A stretch of DNA of 38,986 nt from a virus: the IMG/VR virus record IMGVR_UViG_3300025168_000220, positions 1-38,986 of that record. One strand, given 5' to 3'. Below, in pieces: positions 29,232 to 38,496 of this stretch; positions within the stretch are counted from its first letter, which is position 1, and every line of letters starts with the position of its first letter. The notes beneath the pieces were generated by a model. That model saw only the letters and a program-made list of their open reading frames with translations, was not told the DNA's origin and ran no database searches. The position numbers and the translations under genes are program-made.

Positions 29232-29599
29232 TGAGTTATAAAAAAGCAATTTCAAAACATGTAGAAATAGAGGATAAAGAATCTAACGAAAAAGGAGTAA
29301 AAAAAGATATGACTGATGGGCTATTTACAAAATTTACAGGTAAGGGGGATTTCTTTACTGATAATAATAATAATAAAAAAGAAGATATGATAAACAATCC
29401 TGAACATTATAATCAGTATGAAATTGAGTGTATAGATGCCATAAAAGCAGCTACAGGTGTTGGCTTTGAGCCTTATCTACAAGGTAATATATTAAAGTAT
29501 TTATGGAGATATAATTATAAAAATGGTATTGAGGACTTGAAAAAAGCACGATGGTACTTAAATAAATTAATAGAAGTTAAAAATGACAATAAGAGTTAG
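29231..29599 (+). CDS. DUF3310 (SaV-like) protein
   Basis: A 122-residue protein whose C-terminal 65 residues (PEHYNQYEIECIDAIKA, YLQGNILKYLWRYNYKNG, IEDLKKARWYLNKLIE) are the DUF3310 domain, found in many phages next to nucleotide genes; it is probably a small nucleotide-binding helical fold. The N-terminal half is a charged, disordered region with an asparagine run. The ATG overlaps the previous stop (TAATG). Its role is not known. Confidence 0.9.
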   Translation: MSYKKAISKHVEIEDKESNEKGVKKDMTDGLFTKFTGKGDFFTDNNNNKKEDMINNPEHYNQYEIECIDAIKAATGVGFEPYLQGNILKYLWRYNYKNGIEDLKKARWYLNKLIEVKNDNKS

Positions 29600-29753
29600 A
29601 CTGTTAATAACTCTAGATGTAGATACAGAAGAGTATATTGTACCTGCTGATGGAAGAGTAGATGAGGAGATTGCAGACTATATACAAGAAACATTTTATG
29701 ACCTAGAGGGTACAAAAATAAAACATATTAAAATAACAAGTGAGGAGATATAA
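29583..29753 (+). CDS. Small acidic protein before the reductase
   Basis: A 56-residue frame from ATG at 29583, overlapping the end of the DUF3310 gene by 17 bases and ending two bases before the reductase start. It is strand-rich at the start (TIRVRLLITLDVDTEEYIV) then helical (EEIADYIQETFYDLEG). The end of the gene supplies the GAGGAGAT ribosome site for the reductase, so the two should be coupled. Unrecognised. Confidence 0.65.
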   Translation: MTIRVRLLITLDVDTEEYIVPADGRVDEEIADYIQETFYDLEGTKIKHIKITSEEI

Positions 29754-29755
29754 AT

Positions 29756-31687
29756 ATGAACAATAAAATACTGTCATCAGATTATCAAACTTTTATAGCA
29801 TTGTCTAGATATGCTCGTTGGTTATCCGTTGAAAATAGAAGAGAGGAATGGACTGAAACTGTAAATAGATACTTAAAATATATGGTAAATCACCTAAAAG
29901 AAAAACATAATTTTACTATACCTGATAAAATGCATTCAGACTTGTTTGACCACATAACTAACTTAGACATTATGCCTAGTATGAGGGCTTTGATGACATC
30001 AGGAAATGCTCTAGATAAGTGTCATGTAGCAGGTTATAATTGTTCTTATTTACCTGTAGATAGTCCTCGTTCTTTTGATGAAACTATGTATATACTTATG
30101 TGTGGAACAGGTGTAGGGTTCTCTGTTGAACGTGAAAATATAGATAAGTTACCTATTATAAATGAACATTTTGAAGATAGTGAAACAATAATTAAGGTAG
30201 GAGACTCAAGACAAGGTTGGGCTAAAGCTTTACGTGAGTTAATTGCCGTGCTTTATGCAGGACAGATACCTAAATGGGATGTATCAGATGTTAGACCAGC
30301 AGGTGCTAGATTAAAAACATTCGGTGGTAGAGCATCTGGTCCTGCACCACTAGAAGAATTATTTGAGTTTTGTATTGCGATGTTTAAAAATGCTGCAGGA
30401 AGAAGATTATATGCAGTTGAATGTCACGATATAATGTGTAAGATTGGTGAGGTAGTAGTCGTGGGTGGGGTAAGGCGATCAGCCCTCATCAGTCTTTCAA
30501 ACTTAGGTGATGACCAAATGAGATATGCTAAAGCAGGTCAATGGTCAGAAACTGAAGGTCAAAGAGCATTAGCTAATAATAGTGTAGCCTACAAAGGTAA
30601 AGTACAAATGGAAACATTTATGCGTGAGTGGTTATCTTTAGTAGAAAGTAAATCAGGAGAACGAGGTATATTTAATCGTAAGTCTGCTATACGTCAAGCT
30701 GAAAGAAATGGAAGACGTAAAACTGATTACGCTTTTGGTTGTAATCCATGTAGTGAAATAATATTAAGACCCTATCAGTTCTGTAATCTTTCTGAAGTAG
30801 TTGTAAGAGAACATGACACAGTAGAATCCTTAATAAAAAAAGTAGAGATAGCTACTATCCTAGGTACATTTCAATCCACACTTACTGATTTTAAATATCT
30901 TAGGTCTGTTTGGAAAAACAATACAGAAGAAGAAAGATTATTAGGTGTGTCCTTAACAGGTATTATGGATAATAAATTATTAAATGGTGACTACGCAACA
31001 TTACCTGCTATATTAAAACAATTAAAGGAGAAAGCAATTGATATTAACAAAACATTTGCAGAACAGCTTGGTATACCACAGTCTACTGCGATTACATGTG
31101 TTAAGCCTAGTGGAACTGTTTCTCAACTTGTGGATAGTGCGAGTGGTATACATGCTAGACATAGCGAATATTATATTCGTACTGTACGTGGTGATAACAA
31201 AGACCCTCTTACACAGTTTATGATGGATAGTGGAATACCTAATGAGCCTGATGTTTCAAAACCTGAAAGCACTACTGTTTTTAGTTTTCCTATGAAGTCA
31301 CCCGAAGGTGCTATTACTAGGAATGATATGTCAGCAATACAGCAGTTAGAGTTGTGGTTAGTATACCAAAGAAATTGGTGCGAACATAAACCATCAGTAA
31401 CAATAACAGTACGTGAAGAAGAGTGGATGGAAGTAGGAGCATGGGTGTATAAACATTTTGATGAAGTATCAGGTATTAGTTTCCTACCACATAGTGACCA
31501 TACTTATGCACAAGCTCCATATCAAGAAATTACTAAAAAAGAATATATACAGCTTGACAAAACCATGCCTGATGTGATAGACTGGTCTTTACTTCAAAAT
31601 TATGAAAAAGAAGACAATACTATAGGCAATAAAGAGTTGGCTTGTGTAGCAGGAGTTTGTGAAGTTGTGGATATACCAGCTTCATAA
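29756..31687 (+). CDS. nrdJ: Class II (B12-dependent) ribonucleoside-triphosphate reductase
   Basis: A 643-residue monomeric reductase that makes dNTPs with adenosylcobalamin. NPCSE at 330-334 has N330, C332 (thiyl position) and E334; C343 follows at the same 11-residue distance as C408 and C419 of the Lactobacillus enzyme, and C96 (YNCSY) equals C119. The C-terminal pair C630 and C635 (ACVAGVCE) matches the shuttle cysteines C731 and C736. Such enzymes need no oxygen or iron but do need B12, so the host must supply cobalamin. It probably feeds phage replication along with MazG at 32242. Confidence 0.95.
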   Translation: MNNKILSSDYQTFIALSRYARWLSVENRREEWTETVNRYLKYMVNHLKEKHNFTIPDKMHSDLFDHITNLDIMPSMRALMTSGNALDKCHVAGYNCSYLPVDSPRSFDETMYILMCGTGVGFSVERENIDKLPIINEHFEDSETIIKVGDSRQGWAKALRELIAVLYAGQIPKWDVSDVRPAGARLKTFGGRASGPAPLEELFEFCIAMFKNAAGRRLYAVECHDIMCKIGEVVVVGGVRRSALISLSNLGDDQMRYAKAGQWSETEGQRALANNSVAYKGKVQMETFMREWLSLVESKSGERGIFNRKSAIRQAERNGRRKTDYAFGCNPCSEIILRPYQFCNLSEVVVREHDTVESLIKKVEIATILGTFQSTLTDFKYLRSVWKNNTEEERLLGVSLTGIMDNKLLNGDYATLPAILKQLKEKAIDINKTFAEQLGIPQSTAITCVKPSGTVSQLVDSASGIHARHSEYYIRTVRGDNKDPLTQFMMDSGIPNEPDVSKPESTTVFSFPMKSPEGAITRNDMSAIQQLELWLVYQRNWCEHKPSVTITVREEEWMEVGAWVYKHFDEVSGISFLPHSDHTYAQAPYQEITKKEYIQLDKTMPDVIDWSLLQNYEKEDNTIGNKELACVAGVCEVVDIPAS

Positions 31688-31731
31688 TCAGGTATAACCA
31701 CACACAAGGGTGTCGTTTCACCCATCTGAGG

Positions 31732-31754
31732 GTCTTTACATGAAGACATTTTTT
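31732..31754 (+). terminator. Possible attenuator or terminator after the reductase
   Basis: In the 84-base gap after the reductase, GTCTT (31732-31736) pairs with AAGAC (31743-31747), followed by ATTTTTT. Upstream are competing stems GGGTG/CACCC (31708-31723) and ACCC/GGGT (31720-31733). The stem is short, so termination would be partial at best. Confidence 0.4.
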
Positions 31755-31771
31755 AAAAAAAGGAGAATATT

Positions 31772-32035
31772 ATGAGAGAATTACTAATTGGAGCATCTAG
31801 AACCTATTATGTGGGGATGATTAATAGACACATAGCAAATGTAGAAATATTATTAACTAATCCTGTGGGAATTGGAGAAGCAGAGCATCAAGATATACAA
31901 GCAGTTATTGAAGTTGAACTAGGAAGGATTGCAGACTACCATGATAAACTAGACATGCTTATAAAATATTTTACTAAGCCAAAAGAAACAGAAGAAAAAC
32001 CATCGGAGATAAAAGATGAAAAATCTAAGAAGTAG
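31772..32035 (+). CDS. Small helical protein of unknown function
   Basis: An 87-residue protein with AAAGGAGAA before ATG at 31772. It is likely all helical: TYYVGMINRHIANVEILLTN, then QAVIEVELGRIADYHDKLDM and a lysine/glutamate-rich disordered tail (EEKPSEIKDEKSKK). The next gene overlaps by 20 bases. A similar small helical protein is often seen after the reductase in marine podophages. Function unknown. Confidence 0.7.
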   Translation: MRELLIGASRTYYVGMINRHIANVEILLTNPVGIGEAEHQDIQAVIEVELGRIADYHDKLDMLIKYFTKPKETEEKPSEIKDEKSKK

Positions 32036-32234
32036 ACAAGAAAGAGGTCTAGGTAAATATGATGCTCCCCTACATATACAATATACTAGGGGAGTAACGG
32101 ACTTTAAAAGAAATAGACCTACACCATTTAATATAAATACTATGGTTTATAGGGAATGGTTACGTGGGTGGAATGATGCTTATGCATTACAGTTAAAGAA
32201 AGTTAAACAATATGAAAATAGAAGAAGAGGTTAG
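32016..32234 (+). CDS. Small basic conserved protein
   Basis: A 72-residue protein with CGGAGAT before ATG at 32016, overlapping the upstream gene by 20 bases. It reads RGLGKYDAPLHIQYTRGVTD, then MVYREWLRGWNDAYALQLKK; the WLRGWNDAY segment recalls ribosome modulation factor-like or small phage proteins with an (R/K)G-W-x-x-G/A motif, but the match is not firm. Ends in a basic tail. Function unknown. Confidence 0.68.
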   Translation: MKNLRSRQERGLGKYDAPLHIQYTRGVTDFKRNRPTPFNINTMVYREWLRGWNDAYALQLKKVKQYENRRRG

Positions 32235-32241
32235 AAAATTT

Positions 32242-32598
32242 ATGGAAAATAAATATAGTATGATGAAAGCTAGTAATTACCAAATACAAGCAAAAGAAAC
32301 TGCCATCTTCCCTTCAGACAAAGCCCTAGAGTATTTATCTCTAGGGTTAGTAGGGGAAGCAGGTGAAGTTGCTAACAAAATTAAAAAACTTATTCGTGAT
32401 GGGAGAGTAGACCATGATTGGAAGAATACTATTATGGCTGAAGATATAGCAAGTGAGGTGGGGGATGTCCTATGGTACTGTGCTATGTTAACTGACCATA
32501 TAGGAATTGATTTAGGTAAGGTTATGGAAAAGAATTTAGATAAATTAAAGTCTAGAAAGAGTAGGGGTGTGTTAGGTGGTAGTGGTGATAATAGGTAA
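32242..32598 (+). CDS. mazG: MazG-like nucleotide pyrophosphohydrolase
   Basis: A 118-residue protein from ATG at 32242; ATG at 32212 in frame overlaps the preceding gene by 23 bases and is the alternative. GLVGEAGEVANKIKK and ASEVGDVLWY hold the acidic E-x-x-E and E-x-x-D metal ligands of MazG enzymes, which hydrolyse NTPs or alarmones to monophosphates. In marine phages MazG has been proposed to lower (p)ppGpp or to recycle host nucleotides. It is the last rightward gene and ends only one base from the convergent late gene. Confidence 0.9.
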   Translation: MENKYSMMKASNYQIQAKETAIFPSDKALEYLSLGLVGEAGEVANKIKKLIRDGRVDHDWKNTIMAEDIASEVGDVLWYCAMLTDHIGIDLGKVMEKNLDKLKSRKSRGVLGGSGDNR

Positions 32599-32599
32599 A

Positions 32600-35500
32600 T
32601 TAAGGTAAATATTTACTTCTAAATTCTTTTCCAAATACACGTTCAGAGTCATCTTTTACTTTAACTAAATCTTCATCTGTGTCACCATAGAATCTTTCGT
32701 ACTGAAGTATAGCTTTTTCATAAGCACCCATAGTACCATCGGGAAATTTTATATTATAAAGGGAAGTACCATTACCTAATTTAGGGTCTTCTTTAAACTG
32801 CCATTCTATATTTCCCTTTTTATTCCTTGGTAAACTGTTCCAAATATTTTTAAATTTTTGATGTCTTTCTGCAATTGTATCTGTATCTAATAAAGCTAAA
32901 GTTTTAGCTCGTGCTTGATTTCTTTTTGCATTTATTAATTCTTTTAAAAAATATTTTTTTAATCCATCGCTAGGTATATTTTTGTAATCATCACCTAATA
33001 TATATCCTGTAATTTGTGTATCTGAAAATAAACCCATCCATCCTTTTGAAATATTTGATGCTGGTGCATCTCCTTTTATTTTTCTAGGAACAATTTCTCT
33101 ATAGTCAAATCTCAATCTATCTAGTTCAAACTTTACAGGATTTTTATCCCCTTCTTCTACAAAACCTGTAACCATTTTTAAAAAAGGATTTATTTTATGT
33201 ATAGGTTTTTCATTTGTTGTAGGGTTAAAAACTGGCACATCACCTTCTTCAGGTTCATATTTATCAGGAAATGACCTAGTAGCTTGTTTAAACCAATATT
33301 CCATAAAATCAGTTGAAGTATTATCTTTAAGAACTCTATAATTAGGGTCTAATACAGTTCCAGCTATATCTTTTAACATTCCCGTAGGTACAGTAGCCCT
33401 ATTAAATAAATTTCCTAGATACTTAGCTAAACCTTCTTCAAAGTCAGGATTATTCATTAATCCACGTTCAGAAGCATTAAGTGAAAAATCAACTAGTGCA
33501 TCTGTAATATATAAACCAGTTCCAGCTCTTCCTTGTCCACCTGTAAGTGCTTTTACAAAATCTCTTGTGGGAGTTGGTACATCTACTGCAATCTTATCAT
33601 TATTGTGAAGCTGTGGCATCCATTTTCTTTTTCTATTAGGTCCAGTCATTCTATAAAGAACATCTGCAGCAAAAGCAAATGCCATATATGGACCTAGTGC
33701 AGCAGTAAGATTTAATCTACCTGTTCCAAAAGGATTATTAATTTCATAAGGACCTGAACTTTCATCTCCAAAATGATGTCTTATACCAAAAAAAGCTCCT
33801 AAAGTAGCTAGACCTGATACTTGTGACCCAAATGTTTTAGCATCTAGTGCTAATCTAATTTCAGGTAATACAGGTATTCCTCTTGCTCCCTTTGCACCTG
33901 CTTCTTTATTTAGAATACCACCCATATTGACAATGCCAAATATTGGCATATGCTCATATAAAAATATAAGTTGATTGACTAGGTATCTAGGAAAAGGTGC
34001 TGCTGCTGTACCAACGAAAGGTGTCATCTGTACCAATTTTATAAATGCATCTGCACCAACATTAAAAGCACCTGCTCTTCCTTTAAAATTACCTGTTTGA
34101 TATGTTTGCTCCAAAGCAACTTTCATTGCTTCACCGATAGCTTTATCATCTATTATACTAAACATTCCTGTTCTACTTGAAGCGTTAATTGGGTCAAGGT
34201 ATTGGTCTTCAAAAAAACCTTTTAAACCCCCTCTTTGACCTGATGCAAAAAGATACTTATCAATTTCTTTAGAAAACGTAGCACGTTTAAACATGTTATC
34301 ACTTAGTGTATTAAGATAATTTGCTTTTCTAGCTATCCAAAGAAGACCACCTTCTTCTCCAGTTAATTCTCCTATGTCACCCATTTCCCTAAAAAGTTGT
34401 TTAGCTAATTCAGATTTTTTAAATCTTTTATCTCTAAACAGTAATTCAAGAGCTTCTGTTTCCCAAGACTTTGTACCCAACCACAAATCTTTACCTAAAA
34501 GAGAAAAAGCACCTGTTCTCATTTGAGCCTTTCCCATTCCAACAGCACGAGTTGCTTCATCAGATATTTGTTTATTTGTTATACCGACTAAACCTGCACC
34601 TTTATAAGCTCCACCTTTTAATAATGTGGCAAAACCTTCACCTAAGTTATCAAGAGCATATGAAATATTACGCATATAACCATTTGTTGTATTACGTGCT
34701 GTAGTTGCAGTTTGTATTGTCATTAAACCAATACTAGCTTTATCTATTGCTTTTAAACCACCCCATGCTCTCATAACAGCTGCGACTTTAGCACCTTGTC
34801 CTAAAACACCACTCTCTTTAATAATCTGTTTTGCAGGTGTAATAACATCAGATAGCGATATTAGTTTTTGGTCTAAGTCTGTTAATTCTGCTAGTATTGT
34901 GTTTTTCTCTTTTCGTGCAATTCTTCCTGCTTGACCAAGTAATGCACCAGCTTGGCTATATTCTTCAACCAAAAGACCTGCAAGTTGTTTCATGGAAAGG
35001 TCATGCTCTTTTAAAATTTTAAAAAGTTGTACATCATTAATATCTCCATTAATTAAACCACGAGATAAACGAGAAGCAATTCTTTCCTCAACAACTTTTG
35101 TTTCCATCTTACCTGTTTTTTTATTCAATACTTCTCTTGTTGTTTTTATGGGCTTTATTTTATGAATAATTAAAGCTGCGGCTGAAGCTATATTCTCATG
35201 TAGTTTTTGATCTAAAGAATGACCATACCCTATCTGACCAAATTCAACATCTCCAGATATACCTGCATCTTTTAATTCTTTACCAGTTTTTTTAAGTTCA
35301 GGTACTGACTCTTCAAGTGACATTTTTAAAGTCTTAGCAACTTTTTTGGCTGTACCTGCAGTCTTAGCATTTTTAAATGTGTTAGAAGTAATACCTTTAT
35401 GTACTGCTTCTATACTTCCAGTTTCTTTAGCTATTGCAACATTCCTTATTTGTTCAGCTATATTAGCACTTAGTGTTTTACTTGTTCCTATAATAGCTCC

Positions 35501-36232
35501 CACAGAACCACTTGCAACAGCACTTAACGCTGTAGTCATTCCTACATTTGCTAAACTAATATCCTCTGTTAATCCTAGCTGTTTTCTAGTTCTTTCTTGT
35601 TGAAATACTGTGTAACCTGCAGCTGCTGAATCAACCAAGGCTGACCTATAAGCAGTCTTGTAACCACCTGTCATAAATCCCTGTTTATATTGAAGGGCTT
35701 TTTGTCCAAGAGTAGGTGCTTTTTTCACTTGTTCTTTAGCTATATTTTTTGCTGTAAGAGCCATTCCTTTGTCTTTTAATCTTTCTCTTGCAGCCTTTTT
35801 TAATATTTCTCTTATACCTAATTTAATACCTTGATTGGCTGCAACTGCCCCAGCTTTTGCCGCCCCACCAGTAAGTATACCAGCATAAGTAGATGGAGCA
35901 AGAGCTACACCCTCTAAATAATCACCTGCGGCTCTCCAACCAAAATCACTATCCATACGATCATACACACCCATAAGATTTGAAAAGCGTTCTCTACCTT
36001 CATCAGTTGTGTTTTGAGCATGAAATAAATCTTTTGTGGCTGTATATTCGTTTACGTTTTGCCTTCTAAAATGCTCCATAAACTGATTATAAATAGCTTC
36101 TTGGTCTGTTTTAGTATCAAAATCGTAGTCAGCTCTTTCTTTTAAAAAAGTAGATGCTTCACTTAAAAAGTCCTCATCTTCAATGAGAACTTCTTTATTT
36201 AAATCTTCTGTTCTGTAATTGTTATAAGTCAT
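32600..36232 (-). CDS. Giant virion protein, probably internal/ejection type
   Basis: At 1210 residues this is the largest product of the window, ATG at 36232. It is helical and Ala/Lys-rich with several hydrophobic glycine-alanine segments (YAGILTGGAAKAGAVAA near 115-135, TTALSAVASGSVGAIIG near 230-245, FIKLVQMTPFVGTAAAP). Such large proteins with membrane-active segments in podophages enter the host envelope during ejection (T7 gp16-like role). No transglycosylase motif could be found at either end. It is the last gene of the leftward structural operon in this map, converging with MazG. Function inferred from size and context. Confidence 0.7.
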   Translation of the reverse strand: MTYNNYRTEDLNKEVLIEDEDFLSEASTFLKERADYDFDTKTDQEAIYNQFMEHFRRQNVNEYTATKDLFHAQNTTDEGRERFSNLMGVYDRMDSDFGWRAAGDYLEGVALAPSTYAGILTGGAAKAGAVAANQGIKLGIREILKKAARERLKDKGMALTAKNIAKEQVKKAPTLGQKALQYKQGFMTGGYKTAYRSALVDSAAAGYTVFQQERTRKQLGLTEDISLANVGMTTALSAVASGSVGAIIGTSKTLSANIAEQIRNVAIAKETGSIEAVHKGITSNTFKNAKTAGTAKKVAKTLKMSLEESVPELKKTGKELKDAGISGDVEFGQIGYGHSLDQKLHENIASAAALIIHKIKPIKTTREVLNKKTGKMETKVVEERIASRLSRGLINGDINDVQLFKILKEHDLSMKQLAGLLVEEYSQAGALLGQAGRIARKEKNTILAELTDLDQKLISLSDVITPAKQIIKESGVLGQGAKVAAVMRAWGGLKAIDKASIGLMTIQTATTARNTTNGYMRNISYALDNLGEGFATLLKGGAYKGAGLVGITNKQISDEATRAVGMGKAQMRTGAFSLLGKDLWLGTKSWETEALELLFRDKRFKKSELAKQLFREMGDIGELTGEEGGLLWIARKANYLNTLSDNMFKRATFSKEIDKYLFASGQRGGLKGFFEDQYLDPINASSRTGMFSIIDDKAIGEAMKVALEQTYQTGNFKGRAGAFNVGADAFIKLVQMTPFVGTAAAPFPRYLVNQLIFLYEHMPIFGIVNMGGILNKEAGAKGARGIPVLPEIRLALDAKTFGSQVSGLATLGAFFGIRHHFGDESSGPYEINNPFGTGRLNLTAALGPYMAFAFAADVLYRMTGPNRKRKWMPQLHNNDKIAVDVPTPTRDFVKALTGGQGRAGTGLYITDALVDFSLNASERGLMNNPDFEEGLAKYLGNLFNRATVPTGMLKDIAGTVLDPNYRVLKDNTSTDFMEYWFKQATRSFPDKYEPEEGDVPVFNPTTNEKPIHKINPFLKMVTGFVEEGDKNPVKFELDRLRFDYREIVPRKIKGDAPASNISKGWMGLFSDTQITGYILGDDYKNIPSDGLKKYFLKELINAKRNQARAKTLALLDTDTIAERHQKFKNIWNSLPRNKKGNIEWQFKEDPKLGNGTSLYNIKFPDGTMGAYEKAILQYERFYGDTDEDLVKVKDDSERVFGKEFRSKYLP

Positions 36233-36236
36233 TTTA

Positions 36237-37739
36237 TTATAATTGATCTATACTAATACCACCCCAATCAGAAGGATTATACGGATAACCAACTTGGTTT
36301 TGCCATTCCTCTTCTAGGTCAGTTTTATTTATTTGGGGATTATTCTTTTTAAGTCCATCTATTAACGATCTAGCATTAGATGTTTTTACTTTAGAGTTTA
36401 AACTTTTATCGTTTATCTTAGCAACGATCTTATTAGCATTAGGAAATACTGGAGGGCTTGTATCTAAATTATTATTATTACCACCTCCACCACCACCACC
36501 ACTACCTGCAGGATCATTAGCTATCCAATTCATAGGAGAACCCCAAGTAACGTAGGCTTCTTTAGGGTCGTTAGGATGTAAATTATCGTCACTATCAGCA
36601 GGTACAATCTTTAAACTCATTCCTGCTTGAGCTGCCCAAGACATCATTTCAGATACACTATATTCTGTATTTGGTTGTAGATTAAAACGAGATGCTATTT
36701 CTGATGGTATTACACTAGACCATCCTTTAATTACACCCTGTCCATCTTTTCTAAACATTTTTTTACTTTGTGCTAAAATACCAACAAGAGCAGTAGATAA
36801 AGCTGCAGCTTGATTATATCTATCTTGTCCTGCTTCTACACTAATCCACCTTTGGTTAAGGTTATCCCATAGACCGAGTACATTATTACCTTCAGCAATC
36901 TCTTTTAGTACAGCAGCTTTTGCTGATTTTATTTGTGCAGGTGACAACTCTGAAGCATTTATATTCTGTTTATGCGTTTTTAATAGATTCACCATACTAT
37001 ATAGTTTAATTTTATCTTCTTGCTTAGGGGCATTAAGTGCTGCCGTAGTTAGAATTTGGATTCTATTATCTATGCTACCTACCAAACTTAATTGAAGTCT
37101 ATCTACTGTAACATCTCCTGCAGCAACATCACTAAGTTCTTTTTTACCAAAGTCTTCAGGAAATCCTGCAAGAGCCATTTGTTGTTTACCTGACTTTTCA
37201 GCATATCTTTCTACTGAACCTTCACCTGCTATTAAATTTAAAATACCACTACCTGTTCCTTGTAAAGCATTTTCCATGTTTATATCAGATATTGTTATAG
37301 GTGTTGTAATAATATCAGCTAATTCTTTTGCTGTAATACTCTTTTGACCATCTTTTTTAGGTGTGAATTGTAAAAATTGATTTACAGGTATGTTATCTTG
37401 TGAAGTTTTAGTAACAATTGCTGGAACAAGTGCTTTAGCTCCTGAATAACCATTATCTGTAATTAGACCATGTAAAATATCAGTTCCATTAGGACCTAAA
37501 GAAGCTGACATCGCTTTAATTTGTTCATAGTTATCTTTATATTCTAAATTATATTTAGATTCTTCTTTTGCTAGTCTATTTTGTCTAAGCTCTGTTAAAC
37601 GACTTATATTGGCATCTAATCTATCATCTTCGTCTTTTATTATTTGTGTAGCACTTTCGGCTGAACCTTGTATTAATCCATAGCCTACATGTTTATCTCC
37701 ACCACCTAATATTTTTGCTATGTTTTCAAATAGACTCAT
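36237..37739 (-). CDS. Virion-associated protein, probably internal
   Basis: A 500-residue protein, GGAGAG before ATG at 37739 overlapping the upstream stop (ATGA). The N-terminal 90 residues form a charged coiled coil (DEDDRLDANISRLTELRQNR). The middle has polar repeats, and a linker with SGGGGGGGNNNN lies at about 425-436, before a small C-terminal domain (VKTSNARSLIDGLKKNN). It sits between two structural genes and just upstream of the giant protein, the usual place for the T7 gp14-gp15-like internal proteins. Function inferred from context. Confidence 0.65.
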   Translation of the reverse strand: MSLFENIAKILGGGDKHVGYGLIQGSAESATQIIKDEDDRLDANISRLTELRQNRLAKEESKYNLEYKDNYEQIKAMSASLGPNGTDILHGLITDNGYSGAKALVPAIVTKTSQDNIPVNQFLQFTPKKDGQKSITAKELADIITTPITISDINMENALQGTGSGILNLIAGEGSVERYAEKSGKQQMALAGFPEDFGKKELSDVAAGDVTVDRLQLSLVGSIDNRIQILTTAALNAPKQEDKIKLYSMVNLLKTHKQNINASELSPAQIKSAKAAVLKEIAEGNNVLGLWDNLNQRWISVEAGQDRYNQAAALSTALVGILAQSKKMFRKDGQGVIKGWSSVIPSEIASRFNLQPNTEYSVSEMMSWAAQAGMSLKIVPADSDDNLHPNDPKEAYVTWGSPMNWIANDPAGSGGGGGGGNNNNLDTSPPVFPNANKIVAKINDKSLNSKVKTSNARSLIDGLKKNNPQINKTDLEEEWQNQVGYPYNPSDWGGISIDQL

Positions 37740-38281
37740 TCTGCTCTCCTAGACATTAATCCCATTGGTTTCTCTTCTTTTGCATTAGCTACCATTTCAT
37801 CCACTTGGGGTTTTGAACTCAAGGATACTCCTTGTACTTCTTCAAGATTAGGTAAACTTTTGTCTTCCTGACTCCTTAATTTTCTTAAACTTTTATGGGC
37901 TAGACTATCTCTTTCAGACATTAATTTTGCATCATCTTCTAAACCACTGTCATATTTAATACCTAAAGCATCGCCTATAACCATCATCTGTTCTATTAAG
38001 ACAGGCATAACTAATATACCTGCATCAATAGTATGTTTTCCTTGCATAACCCCTGACATTTGAATGGAGTTTGCTAATGTCGTTAAAGGAATACCCATAT
38101 CCATTACGTCTGCGAGTTGCATAGAAAATTCTTCAGTATTCATACGAGTCATATAATAATTAACAACTTCATTTATATCAGAATATTGAGAAGGTTTTTG
38201 CCAAGGTCTACCCCCCAATTCCGTTGTTAAAGATTCGCCCGGAATTGGTGCATTAAATTTATGTTGTGCTGTTTCTTGCAT
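37736..38281 (-). CDS. Conserved structural-region protein
   Basis: A 181-residue protein with the motif APIPGESLTTELGGRPWQKP near the N-terminus, then MNTEEFSMQLADVMDMGIP and LANSIQMSGVMQGKHTIDAG. This order, in which a PxPGESLT...PWE-like start is followed by a helical region, is one I associate with structural proteins in marine myo- and podophages, often placed near internal or tail genes. The C-terminal 60 residues are polar and disordered. It overlaps both neighbours (23 and 4 bases). Confidence 0.72.
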   Translation of the reverse strand: MQETAQHKFNAPIPGESLTTELGGRPWQKPSQYSDINEVVNYYMTRMNTEEFSMQLADVMDMGIPLTTLANSIQMSGVMQGKHTIDAGILVMPVLIEQMMVIGDALGIKYDSGLEDDAKLMSERDSLAHKSLRKLRSQEDKSLPNLEEVQGVSLSSKPQVDEMVANAKEEKPMGLMSRRAE

Positions 38282-38480
38282 GTAAAAATTCCATTCGTTT
38301 TTTCTTAATTGTATTTTTATATCGTGCTATTTTAAAAATAGGTTGATTTTTTGTATCACTACTAATTTTAGAATATTGTGAATTTTTTGTTAATAGACCA
38401 TTAGAAGGTTTCTTTTTTTTATCTAAAACATTAAAACTGTCAAAAACCAAAAACATATCTCTAGCATAATTTGTTTGCAT
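38259..38480 (-). CDS. Small basic protein of the structural block
   Basis: A 73-residue protein with AGGGGATT before ATG at 38480. The sequence ARDMFLVFDSFNVLDKKKK, then SNGLLTKNSQYSK and KIARYKNTIKKKRMEFLH is polar and lysine-rich. It overlaps the next gene by 23 bases in another frame. No family is recognised. Placement between two virion genes suggests an assembly role. Confidence 0.62.
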   Translation of the reverse strand: MQTNYARDMFLVFDSFNVLDKKKKPSNGLLTKNSQYSKISSDTKNQPIFKIARYKNTIKKKRMEFLHARNSTT

Positions 38481-38496
38481 TATTTAATCCCCTATT

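Noticed and set aside
32605-32616. GTAAATATTTAC palindrome as terminator between convergent genes
   Set aside because: The stem is A/T only, lies inside the end of the giant virion gene and has no T run in either direction.
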